Shown: positions 41,310-49,434 of the stretch, one piece after another | Layout of the letters: the number at the start of each line of letters is the position of its first letter | Numbering within the stretch: position 1 is the first letter of the stretch | Notes under the pieces: model-generated | Seen by the model: only the letters and a program-made list of their open reading frames with translations | Told to the model about the DNA's origin: nothing | The model's database searches: none | Translations under genes and position numbers: made by a program | DNA from: Hoyosella levis | GTDB taxonomy: Bacteria; Actinomycetota; Actinomycetes; Mycobacteriales; Mycobacteriaceae | Assembly: GCF_026008515.1 (NCBI RefSeq) | Contig: NZ_BQYM01000010.1 | Coordinates: 62,001-126,000, forward strand | Direction of reading: 5' to 3' | DNA: 64,000 bases

Positions 41310-43466
41310 ATGGTGACCATGCCCGCCCCCAGCAATGCCGCCACCTCGACCGCTGCGACCCCCGATCTCCGCGAGCATGCCGAGCGGCTCCTGACTGACC
41401 TCGCTGGCCCCGCGGCCCGGTTGCGCGACGACCAGTGGACAGCCATCGAGGCGCTGGTCGTGCAGCGGCGACGGGTGCTCGTGGTGCAGCGCACCGGGTG
41501 GGGAAAGTCGGCGGTGTACTTCCTGGCGGCAAAGCTTCTGCGCGCCCAGGGGCTAGGCCCTTCCGTCATCGTTTCCCCCCTTCTCGCGCTCATGCGCAAC
41601 CAGGTCGAGGCGGCGGGGCGCGCGGGCGTGCGGGCAGCGACGATCAACTCCGGCAACATGACGGAGTGGTCGGCTATTCATGGCAGCATCGCCGCCGGCG
41701 AGATCGACGTGCTGCTCGTCAGCCCGGAGCGGCTGAACAATCCTGACTTCCGCGATCAGGTGCTCCCCCACCTGGCCGAGGACGCGGGGATGGTCGTCGT
41801 CGATGAGGCGCATTGCGTGTCGGACTGGGGGCATGATTTCCGGCCGGACTATCGCCGCATCCGCACCCTGGTGGCTGGCCTGCGGGGCGATGTGCCGGTC
41901 CTGGCCACCACCGCCACCGCCAATGACCGCGTGGTCGCCGATATCGCGGCACAGCTCGGCGTAGCAGGCAGTTCCAGCGCAGGCAGCAACGAGGATGGCG
42001 CGCTCGTGCTGCGGGGCAGCCTCGATCGCGAATCGCTGCACCTGTCGGTGGTCGACGTGGGTGCTGGCGCGGACCGGGCGGCCTGGCTCGCGCAGCATCT
42101 CGGTGAGCTGCCGGGCAGCGGGATCATCTATTCGTTGACGGTTTCCGCGGCGGAGGACCTCGCGACGGTGCTGGGCGAGCATGGCCATGAGGTCGCGGCC
42201 TACACCGGCCGCACTGATCCAGCGGAGCGCGAGGCCCTGGAAGCCGATCTGCTAGCGAACCGGGTGAAGGCGCTGGTGGCGACGTCCGCGCTGGGCATGG
42301 GCTTCGACAAGCCTGATCTTGGATTCGTGGTGCATGTCGGCTCGCCGTCCTCGCCGATCTCCTACTACCAGCAGGTGGGGCGCGCGGGCCGCGCGGCGCA
42401 GCGCGCGGAGGTGCTGCTGCTGCCGGGGGCCGAGGACAGGCGGATCTGGGAATACTTCGCGTCGGTGTCGTTCCCGCCCGAGGACACGGTGCGCGGTGTC
42501 CTGGCTGCCCTCGATGGCGAGCGTCCGCTGTCGACGGCAGCGCTGGAGCCGCGGGTGGACTTGTCGCGGTCGCGGCTGGAGATGGTGCTGAAGGTCCTGG
42601 ACGTGGATGGCGCGGCCCGGCGGGTGAAGGGCGGCTGGGTCGGCACGGGGCAACCGTGGAGCTATGACACCGAGCGATATGGGCGCCTCGCGGAGGCACG
42701 GCAGCGCGAGCAACAAGCAATGCTTGATTACCTCACCACCTCGCAATGCCGCATGGTGTTCCTGCGCCGGCAGCTCGATGATCCCGACCTGGGGGCCGCG
42801 CCGGAAGGCTGCGGACGATGCGACAACTGCGCCGGCGCCCGGTTCGCCGCGACGATCGACGACACGCTGCGCCGCGCCACCCGCGAGACACTCGATAGGC
42901 CCGGGGTCGTGCTCGCGCCGCGACGGCAATGGCCCACAGGCATGACCACGCTTGGGATCGACCTCTCGGGCAGGATCAAGGACGGTCCCGAGCCTGGCCG
43001 GGCGATAGGCCGCCTCACTGATCTCGGGTGGGGGCCACGCTTGCGCTCCGTTCTCGATGCGGGAGATGGCGAGGCACCCGAAGCGCTCGTGGCCGCGGCG
43101 ATCGAGGTGCTCAAGGCCTGGGAGTGGCTGGAGCGGCCAACTGCGGTCATCGCACTGGGCGCGGGCAGCCATCCTCGCCTGGCTGCAACGTTCGCATCGC
43201 GCCTGGCGAGCATCGGACGGCTCCGGGATCTCGGCGCCCTCCCGCTGCGCCCCGGAGCCTCTTTGCCAGTGGCACAGAACTCGGCGTTCCGCGTGGCCGC
43301 GCTGCATGACGCCTGGGACGTGTCCGGGGTGCCCGAGGTCGACGGCCCGGTCCTGCTTGTCGATGCGGTCTCCGATACGGGATGGACGCTCACTCTCGCG
43401 GCGCGCGCGCTCCGGAACGCTGGCGTCCCTGCCGTGCTGCCCCTGGCCATCGCGACCACGAGCTAG
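41310..43466 (+). CDS. RecQ-family helicase with a C-terminal phosphoribosyltransferase-like domain
   Basis: A 718-residue protein. The helicase core shows QRTGWGKSAVYFLAAKLL (motif I), SPLLALMRNQVEAA (Ia), VVDEAHCVSDWGHDFRPDYR (II, DEAH), LATTATAN (III), TSALGMGFDKPDLGFVVH (V) and YYQQVGRAGRA (VI). A Cys cluster (CRMVFLRRQL ... GCGRCDNC) is the RecQ zinc site. From about residue 550 it departs from ordinary RecQ and ends with VLLVDAVSDTGWTLTLAAR (from about residue 681), the PRPP-loop pattern of phosphoribosyltransferases, with Ala686 in place of the second acidic residue. It unwinds DNA in repair; the tail's role is unknown. It is divergent from the ATP-grasp operon. Confidence 0.9.
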   Translation: MVTMPAPSNAATSTAATPDLREHAERLLTDLAGPAARLRDDQWTAIEALVVQRRRVLVVQRTGWGKSAVYFLAAKLLRAQGLGPSVIVSPLLALMRNQVEAAGRAGVRAATINSGNMTEWSAIHGSIAAGEIDVLLVSPERLNNPDFRDQVLPHLAEDAGMVVVDEAHCVSDWGHDFRPDYRRIRTLVAGLRGDVPVLATTATANDRVVADIAAQLGVAGSSSAGSNEDGALVLRGSLDRESLHLSVVDVGAGADRAAWLAQHLGELPGSGIIYSLTVSAAEDLATVLGEHGHEVAAYTGRTDPAEREALEADLLANRVKALVATSALGMGFDKPDLGFVVHVGSPSSPISYYQQVGRAGRAAQRAEVLLLPGAEDRRIWEYFASVSFPPEDTVRGVLAALDGERPLSTAALEPRVDLSRSRLEMVLKVLDVDGAARRVKGGWVGTGQPWSYDTERYGRLAEARQREQQAMLDYLTTSQCRMVFLRRQLDDPDLGAAPEGCGRCDNCAGARFAATIDDTLRRATRETLDRPGVVLAPRRQWPTGMTTLGIDLSGRIKDGPEPGRAIGRLTDLGWGPRLRSVLDAGDGEAPEALVAAAIEVLKAWEWLERPTAVIALGAGSHPRLAATFASRLASIGRLRDLGALPLRPGASLPVAQNSAFRVAALHDAWDVSGVPEVDGPVLLVDAVSDTGWTLTLAARALRNAGVPAVLPLAIATTS

Positions 43467-43485
43467 TGGGCTAGGAGCGCGGTGG

Positions 43486-44118
43486 CTAGGAGCTAGGTGG
43501 CTGGGCCAATCCGCGGCGCGCTTGCTCGATATGCTCCGACCAGGGCCGATCCAGCGTCATCACGCCGCTGTCGCCGCCGAAGGCGCTCGAGATGACGATG
43601 TCGGGCTCGAGCCGGGCGAGCGCGGCGAGCGTCTCGTCCAGCGCGGCCCGGTCGCTGTGGCCAGGGATGTAGCCCGCCGTCCACGACCCGTTCCGCAGAT
43701 ACACCGTGTCTCCGGTGAAAAGGTACTTCCCGCCGTCGCCGTGCGCGAGGTAGCAGGTGCTGCCCGGCGTGTGCCCGGGTGAGGGAATCACCTCGAGGAG
43801 GTTCCCAGCAGCGTGCGCATCGGTGAATGGATCGTCCACGGTCACCCCGGCGAGGTGAGCCTCCGAGGCGTGCAGGTGCAGAGTGGATCCGAAGCGCTCC
43901 TTGATGGTCCTGAGCGATGGCGCGATCTCGTCCTGATGACTGAGATAGTGGTGCGCCACCCCGCCGAGCGTGGCCATATGGTCGAGCTCGTCCTCATGAG
44001 TCGTGTTGTAGAACAACACATTGCCCATCGCCGACGTCCAAAGGTAGGCGTGGGTGGTCAGCCCTGGGAACGGTTGCTCGGTCTCGGTCTCCCAGAGATC
44101 TGGCTGGATTTGCTTCAT
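43486..44118 (-). CDS. MBL-fold hydrolase with a degenerate metal motif
   Basis: A 210-residue metallo-beta-lactamase-fold protein: PGLTTHAYLW, PSPGHTPGSTCYL, YLFTGDTVYLRNGSW and DIVISSAFGGDSG. The usual HxHxDH motif is reduced to YLSHQDEIAP, losing the first His and the last DH pair in its normal form, so metal binding must differ or be partial. ATG 44118 is used because GGAGG is nine bases away; ATG 44130 is upstream. It is divergent from a TetR gene, with a palindrome between, so it is probably the target of that regulator. Confidence 0.85.
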   Translation of the reverse strand: MKQIQPDLWETETEQPFPGLTTHAYLWTSAMGNVLFYNTTHEDELDHMATLGGVAHHYLSHQDEIAPSLRTIKERFGSTLHLHASEAHLAGVTVDDPFTDAHAAGNLLEVIPSPGHTPGSTCYLAHGDGGKYLFTGDTVYLRNGSWTAGYIPGHSDRAALDETLAALARLEPDIVISSAFGGDSGVMTLDRPWSEHIEQARRGLAQPPSS

Positions 44119-44132
44119 CGCGGCCTCCATTC

Positions 44133-44154
44133 CGTTACATTACGTATTGTAACG
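44133..44154. promoter_or_regulatory. Palindromic operator between the MBL gene and the TetR gene
   Basis: CGTTACA (44133-44139) and TGTAACG (44148-44154) form a 22-bp palindrome with one mismatched pair in the centre. It lies 14 bases from each start codon, well placed for a TetR repressor of both genes. Confidence 0.7.
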
Positions 44155-44168
44155 CTATACTGGCAGTC

Positions 44169-44780
44169 ATGACCACCCCCACTGGGCGTCCGCGCGACCG
44201 CCATATCGATGCCGCGATCCTGACCGCAACCCTGGGACTGCTTGCTGAGCGCGGATACCTGGACCTGTCGCTCGAAGACGTTGCCCAACGCGCGGGGACC
44301 TCGCGGCCGGCCATCTATCGGCGGTGGCCAGGGCGCGCGCCTCTCGCGCTCGCCGCCATCGCGGACCGGCTCGACACGCCGCCACCCCCGGACACCGGCT
44401 GCACACTGTGCGATCTCGGCGAAGGCATCGAGGTGTTCCTCGCCGCGTACCGCACGATCCGCCCCGACGTCCTGAGCTCGGTCTTCGCCGACTGCTCCGC
44501 CGACCCAGGCCTGCGAGAACGCTACATCGAAGCCATCGTCGAACCACCGCGGCGGGCAGTCGCGCAGACCATCGACCAAGCGATAGAGCGCGGCGACATC
44601 CGCCCGGACGCGGACCGCGACAGCCTCCTCGATCTCCTGGCCTCGATCGTCCACTACCGCGCCGTCTTCCAGTCCCGCCACCTCTCCGAAGGCGAGGCGT
44701 CCGCGGTCATCGAGACCCTGCTGCGCGGCGCCGCCGTCGACTACTCCGCACTCGTGGAGCACAGCGCGGCGCACCACTGA
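44169..44780 (+). CDS. TetR-family regulator
   Basis: A 203-residue TetR protein: helix-turn-helix at about residues 12-58 (AAILTATLGLLAERGYLDLS, DVAQRAGTSRPAIYRRWPGR), then a TetR_C-type domain with LGEGIEVFLAAYRT and a C-terminal stretch. It is divergent from the MBL gene with the shared operator above; autoregulation and control of the MBL gene are likely. Confidence 0.88.
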   Translation: MTTPTGRPRDRHIDAAILTATLGLLAERGYLDLSLEDVAQRAGTSRPAIYRRWPGRAPLALAAIADRLDTPPPPDTGCTLCDLGEGIEVFLAAYRTIRPDVLSSVFADCSADPGLRERYIEAIVEPPRRAVAQTIDQAIERGDIRPDADRDSLLDLLASIVHYRAVFQSRHLSEGEASAVIETLLRGAAVDYSALVEHSAAHH

Positions 44781-45040
44781 CCGGTTCCGCTCCCCGTCAT
44801 TCTTGGGGCGGGCTCGTGCATCCTCCGAAAAGAGTTGTCCGCATCGCGGTGCGGGAGCGCCTGCCGTGCAAAAGCTGCACTGATCGCGGGCCGCGCGGGC
44901 TCGCGCAGTACCGCTGCGCGCGAATGGGCGGACGTGGCTCGTCTGCATTGATCATGGACACGCTCAATACGACGTACCGGTCATGCCGCGCGGTTCCACT
45001 CGCCGCGCACTGTGACGGGCGACACATCCATCTCTTGTTG

Positions 45041-45982
45041 CTACGCGTCCGGGACGAGAAAGATCCAGGTCTTGCCGTCCGCAAGCGGAAGATCCCGGCC
45101 TGTCGAGCTAGCGAACCGGAAAGGATCGGTCGCCGACGGGCGCACCCACCGTCCCTCGAATCTCTGACCGCCGCGAAGGATCGTCGCGTCGCCTGATCCC
45201 GTGCTGCGCGCCTCCGGTGAGCCGAGCAGGCCATCGCGGACAGGTACCCGCGCAACGACGATGTTCTCGACCGCGAGCTCGCCAGCATCCATGGTCGTGA
45301 ACGGCTGCCCATCGATCGTGATCGCCCACGCCGTGGCCCGATCGTCCCAGGTGAGCTGGTAGGCCGCGCGCTCATACACAACATCCTCGGCAGCAGCGGG
45401 CTCCCCTCCGCCGGGCAGCGGACCCGTCTCCACCAGCGGCCGTTCGGGGGCCGCCCCAGGCTGGGGCAGATCGCTTGGTCGCACGTACAGGTTGTGCGGT
45501 GCGGCCCGGGAGGGATCGCGGAAGTAGGCGCCCGCCGCGCTGGCCTCGGTGGCGTTGATCAACGGCGCATCGTTGAAGCGCTCGAGCACTTCCCGGGCCG
45601 CGCCGGAGTACGCGAAGGTCGGTTCCCCGAACTGCCGCAGCAGGTCGAGGTCGGTGATGCGCGCGCTGCGCACCGGCCCCACCACCTCCGGGAACGGGGC
45701 CTCGAGCACAGCCATCAGGCGCGTCAATCCCCCTTCCACGGGCTCCACGATCACCAGCGATGCATCCTGCACGCCGGACTGGGGCCGCGCGGCCGCGACA
45801 TTATCGATCTTGACCACCACGACCGGCGACTGCGGAGCGGGCGCCACCGTGGACGGCGCCGTTGTCGCGGTGGCGGGTGCCGACGTGGCAGGCACATCGA
45901 TCGGGCCCTGGCCGCACGACGCCATAGCCAGCACACCCATCAAACCCGCCGCCGCAGCGGCCCCACGCGCAACCCGGAGCAT
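45041..45982 (-). CDS. DUF3048 family lipoprotein
   Basis: A 313-residue exported protein: signal peptide with MASCG lipobox (Cys23), a Pro/Ala/Thr linker to about residue 50, then DUF3048: VVVVKIDNVAAARPQSGVQD, VEPVEGGLTRLMAVLE and VVGPVRSARITDLDLL. Members include Bacillus YerB; the function is uncharacterised, probably in the cell envelope. A gap of about 260 bases before the TetR gene (44781-45040) holds no recognisable feature. Confidence 0.88.
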   Translation of the reverse strand: MLRVARGAAAAAGLMGVLAMASCGQGPIDVPATSAPATATTAPSTVAPAPQSPVVVVKIDNVAAARPQSGVQDASLVIVEPVEGGLTRLMAVLEAPFPEVVGPVRSARITDLDLLRQFGEPTFAYSGAAREVLERFNDAPLINATEASAAGAYFRDPSRAAPHNLYVRPSDLPQPGAAPERPLVETGPLPGGGEPAAAEDVVYERAAYQLTWDDRATAWAITIDGQPFTTMDAGELAVENIVVARVPVRDGLLGSPEARSTGSGDATILRGGQRFEGRWVRPSATDPFRFASSTGRDLPLADGKTWIFLVPDA

Positions 45983-46080
45983 GCGACATTCCTACCAGGT
46001 CCGCGGCCGATGGGCCGTCGCCCGCGATGGGTGTCGGCGGGCGGGTTTAGCCAGGCAGAGGCAAAAGCACCGGATGCCGC

Positions 46081-46130
46081 CAAACGCGATAGATGCCACC
46101 TGCCTTCCTGGGCGGCTTCTATCGCGTTTG
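46081..46130. repeat. Interspersed hairpin repeat, family 1, copy 6
   Basis: CAAACGCGATAGATGCC (46081-46097; AGAAG changed to AGATG) pairs with GGCTTCTATCGCGTTTG (46114-46130). GGCAAAAGCAC upstream is the reverse complement of the tail seen after copies 3 to 5, so this copy is inverted. It lies between divergent genes, unlike the others. Confidence 0.8.
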
Positions 46131-46238
46131 CACCTTGACCCGCGGCCGAGCGGTGGATCTGGCTGCAGTTCAACACCACCGCGCGCTTTGTTCACGATTC
46201 CGGTCACGCCCGGCCCGCTGCCGTTTCACGATGGTGTC

Positions 46239-47810
46239 ATGACGAGCACGCAGTCCACGCCTTCCGTCACGCAGGTCACGCCGTCGCCTGGTCGCTTGTG
46301 GGCGGGCAGGTTTGGTGGCCCGGCGCTCGCCCTCATCACCTACTTCGCGATACCGGACCACCCTGATCTCTCGGTGGCCGGGCGCACGGTCGCGGCGGTC
46401 GCGGTCCTGATGGCGGTGTGGTGGATGACGGAGTCCCTGCCGCTTCCAGCGACAGCGCTAGTGCCGATCGTGGCGTTCCCGCTGCTCGATGTATTGCCGA
46501 TCGGCGAGGCAACGGCACCCTATGCGTCGCCGACGATCTTCCTGTTCATGGGTGGGTTCATGATCGCTCTGGCGATGCAGCGGTGGGGCCTTCATCGGCG
46601 CATCGCGCTGCACACGGTGCGGGTGGTGGGCACGCGGCCCCGCCAGATCGTGCTGGGCATGATGGTGGCGACAGCGTTCCTGAGCATGTGGGTGTCGAAC
46701 ACGGCGACGACATTGATGATGCTGCCGATCGCAGTGTCCGTGCTTGCCCTGGTTGCTAGCGATGACGCGGAGGCCGGCCCGGCCGCGGCGATGGCGGATC
46801 GTGACACGCGGAACTTCGCGGTGGGACTGATGCTGTCGATCGCGTACGCGGCGTCGGTGGGCGGGCTGGCGACGATCATTGGTAGCCCACCGAACGCGAT
46901 CATGGTGGCGTTCGTGGAGGAGGAGTACGGGATCTCGATCAGTTTCGCTGATTGGATGAAGATGGGCCTGCCGCTGACGGTCGTGTTCCTGGTGATCGTG
47001 TGGGTGCTGCTGACGCGGGTGATCTTCCGGAGCGGGCTGACGGAGATCGCGGGCGGGCGGTCGATGATCCGCTCGCAGTTGTCGGGATTGGGCTCGATGT
47101 CGCGGGGCGAGTGGAACGTGCTCGTTGTGTTCGTGGTGGCGGCGCTCCTGTGGGTGTTCCGCGAGCCGCTCGCCGAGGTGGATGTGCTGGTCTCCGCGTT
47201 GCCTTTCCTGGCGAACCTGTCCGATCCGGCGATCGCGATCGGGGCCGCGCTGCTGCTGTTCCTGCTGCCCGCGGAGCACCGCCAGCCCGACGATGAGAAC
47301 GGCGCGGCGGAATGGGTGTCCACGCTGGATTGGAAGACCGCGCAGACGGGCATCCCGTGGGGCGTGCTGCTGCTGTTCGGCGGCGGGCTCAGCCTGGCCG
47401 GGGCCGTCTCGGGCACGGGCCTCGATGAGTACATCGGTTCCCAGGTGAGCGGCCTCGGCGCGCTTCCCATCGTGCTGATCGTGGCGGGCGTGTGCGCGAT
47501 CGTGCTGCTGCTGACGGAGCTGACCTCGAACACTGCTACCGCGGCGACGTTCCTGCCGGTATTGGGTGGCGTGGCGCTGGGGATCGGGCTCGATCCGATG
47601 CTGCTGCTCGCCCCGGCCGTGCTCGCTGCTTCCTGCGCGTTCATGCTGCCCGTGGCGACACCGCCGAACGCCATCGTGTTCGGATCAGGTCATGTCACGA
47701 TCGGGCAGATGATGCGGGCCGGGATCTGGCTGAACATCATCGGCGTCGTGCTCATCACCGTGCTGGTGTACGCGCTGGGCGGCTGGGCGCTCGGCATCGA
47801 GTTCGGGTAG
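46239..47810 (+). CDS. DASS-family dicarboxylate/sodium symporter (SLC13-like)
   Basis: A 523-residue membrane protein with about 12 helices. Two SNT-type substrate/sodium motifs are present: SMWVSNTATTLMMLPIAVSV and TELTSNTATAATFLPVLGG. GSPPNAIMVAF, IPWGVLLLFGGGLSLAGAVS and PVATPPNAIVFGSGHV complete the pattern. It imports succinate-like or sulfate-like dianions with sodium. ATG 46239 is used; the ribosome binding site is weak. Single gene. Confidence 0.9.
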   Translation: MTSTQSTPSVTQVTPSPGRLWAGRFGGPALALITYFAIPDHPDLSVAGRTVAAVAVLMAVWWMTESLPLPATALVPIVAFPLLDVLPIGEATAPYASPTIFLFMGGFMIALAMQRWGLHRRIALHTVRVVGTRPRQIVLGMMVATAFLSMWVSNTATTLMMLPIAVSVLALVASDDAEAGPAAAMADRDTRNFAVGLMLSIAYAASVGGLATIIGSPPNAIMVAFVEEEYGISISFADWMKMGLPLTVVFLVIVWVLLTRVIFRSGLTEIAGGRSMIRSQLSGLGSMSRGEWNVLVVFVVAALLWVFREPLAEVDVLVSALPFLANLSDPAIAIGAALLLFLLPAEHRQPDDENGAAEWVSTLDWKTAQTGIPWGVLLLFGGGLSLAGAVSGTGLDEYIGSQVSGLGALPIVLIVAGVCAIVLLLTELTSNTATAATFLPVLGGVALGIGLDPMLLLAPAVLAASCAFMLPVATPPNAIVFGSGHVTIGQMMRAGIWLNIIGVVLITVLVYALGGWALGIEFG

Positions 47811-47821
47811 CGCGCCTCCCT

Positions 47822-49405
47822 CTACCCCGCGATCAGGTCGGCGGCCTTCTCGCCGATCATGACGCTGGGCGCGTGGGTGTGTCCGCGGATGATGGTCGGC
47901 ATGATGGAAGCATCGGCGATGCGGAGATTGTCCACTCCGCGCACGCGCAGCTCGGGATCGACGACGCTGTGGTCGTCGCGGCCCATGCGGCAGGTGCCAA
48001 CGGGATGGTAGAGGGTGTGCGCGTAGTGCTCGAGGCACATCTCGAGGATCTCGTCGAGTGGCGTGCCGGGCGCGACGAGGGGCTGCAGGTGGCCGCCGAG
48101 GTGCTGGGCGAGCGGAGCCGTGCCGGCGATGGTGGCACACCGCCGGATGCCCGCCATGATCGCGGCGCGGTCGTATCCTTCCTCGTCGCTGAGGTAGCGC
48201 GGGTCGATCAGCGGCTTGGCGAGCGGGTCCGATGAGCTGAGGGTGATGTCGCCGCGGCTGCGCGGGGTGAGCAGCACGGTGCCGAGCGAGGCGCAGTGGC
48301 CGTCGTGCTCGAAAAGACCTTCGCGGAGGAACGGCGCGGGCCCGAAGAGCAGCTCGAGATCGGGCAGCTCGAGGCTGTCGTTGCTACGGACGAAGCCGTA
48401 GGCCTCGGCGACATTGGAGGTGAGCATGCCACGCCGTGCGGCGAGGTAGGAGATGAGCTGACGCGGCGTCTCGGCGTCGGCAAGGGTGTTGCCGTCGGCC
48501 TCGTAGGAGAGGATGGCCACAAGGTGGTCCTGGAGGTTTCGCCCGACCTCGGGGCTGTGGTGCTGCACAGCGATGCCGTGGTGGGTGAGCTGGTCGGCGT
48601 CACCGATGCCGGAGAGCATGAGCAGCTGGGGCGTGTTGATGGCTCCGCCACTGAGGATGATCTCCCGCCCGGCATGGATCTCGCAGTGCTGGCCCTGGTG
48701 GAGGTAGTCGACGCCGGTCGCGCGGGAGCCGGTGAAGCGGATGCGGGTGGCTTGCGCGCCAGTGATGACGGTGAGGTTGCGGCGCTTGATGGCGGACCGC
48801 AGGTAGGCGTCAGCGGTGCTGTGCCGTCCTCCGCGCTTCTGGGTGACCATCGTCTGGGTGAAGCCGTCGGGCTGGTACTGGTTGGCGCGCTCGAGGCGGT
48901 GGCCCAGGCTCGAGACGGCCTGCAGGTAGTCGTTGGTCAGGGGACGCGGGCTGCGCTGCCGAGAGACGTGGAGCGGGCCGCTGGTGCCGTCGCCGGGCGG
49001 GGTGGCGCCCTCGACGTTCTCGATGCGCTGGAAGTACGGCAGCACTTTCTGGAAGGACCAATCCGGGCCAGCGCTGGTTGCCCACTGGTCGTAGTCGGCA
49101 GCGTAGCCACGCACCCACATCATGGCGTTCATCGACGAGCTACCGCCGAGGGTCTTGCCCCGTGGCCAGTAGATCTTGCGCCCGGCGAGCCCGGGCTGAG
49201 CGGTGGTGCTGTAGTCCCAGTCGTACTCGCTGCGGAAGAGCTTGGAGAACGCGGCGGGGATGTGGATGAACTGGTTGTCGTCGGGCGGTCCGGCCTCGAG
49301 CAGCGCGACGGTTGTCCCGGGCTTCTCGCTGAGCCTCGCGGCGAGGGCGGCTCCGGCTGAGCCGGCACCAACGATGACGTAATCGACTGTGTTGCGCGTG
49401 CTCAT
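47822..49405 (-). CDS. GMC-family alcohol dehydrogenase (choline dehydrogenase-like)
   Basis: A 527-residue flavoprotein. VDYVIVGAGSAGAALAARL is the FAD site, PRGKTLGGSSSMNAMMWVRG the GMC signature 1, GGAINTPQLLMLSGIGDADQ signature 2, and HPVGTCRMGRDDHSVVDPEL carries the catalytic His. Relatives oxidise choline or medium-chain alcohols to aldehydes. It follows the aldehyde dehydrogenase gene by 29 bp on the same strand, so alcohol would be taken to acid. The divergent BCCT transporter favours choline, but this is not proven. Confidence 0.88.
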   Translation of the reverse strand: MSTRNTVDYVIVGAGSAGAALAARLSEKPGTTVALLEAGPPDDNQFIHIPAAFSKLFRSEYDWDYSTTAQPGLAGRKIYWPRGKTLGGSSSMNAMMWVRGYAADYDQWATSAGPDWSFQKVLPYFQRIENVEGATPPGDGTSGPLHVSRQRSPRPLTNDYLQAVSSLGHRLERANQYQPDGFTQTMVTQKRGGRHSTADAYLRSAIKRRNLTVITGAQATRIRFTGSRATGVDYLHQGQHCEIHAGREIILSGGAINTPQLLMLSGIGDADQLTHHGIAVQHHSPEVGRNLQDHLVAILSYEADGNTLADAETPRQLISYLAARRGMLTSNVAEAYGFVRSNDSLELPDLELLFGPAPFLREGLFEHDGHCASLGTVLLTPRSRGDITLSSSDPLAKPLIDPRYLSDEEGYDRAAIMAGIRRCATIAGTAPLAQHLGGHLQPLVAPGTPLDEILEMCLEHYAHTLYHPVGTCRMGRDDHSVVDPELRVRGVDNLRIADASIMPTIIRGHTHAPSVMIGEKAADLIAG

Positions 49406-49434
49406 TCTGCTGCTCCTCTAGTGCGCGGTCGGGG

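Noticed and set aside
44781-45040. Possible small gene between the TetR gene and the DUF3048 gene
   Set aside because: Frames here are Arg-rich shadows and no start site or conserved motif is visible.
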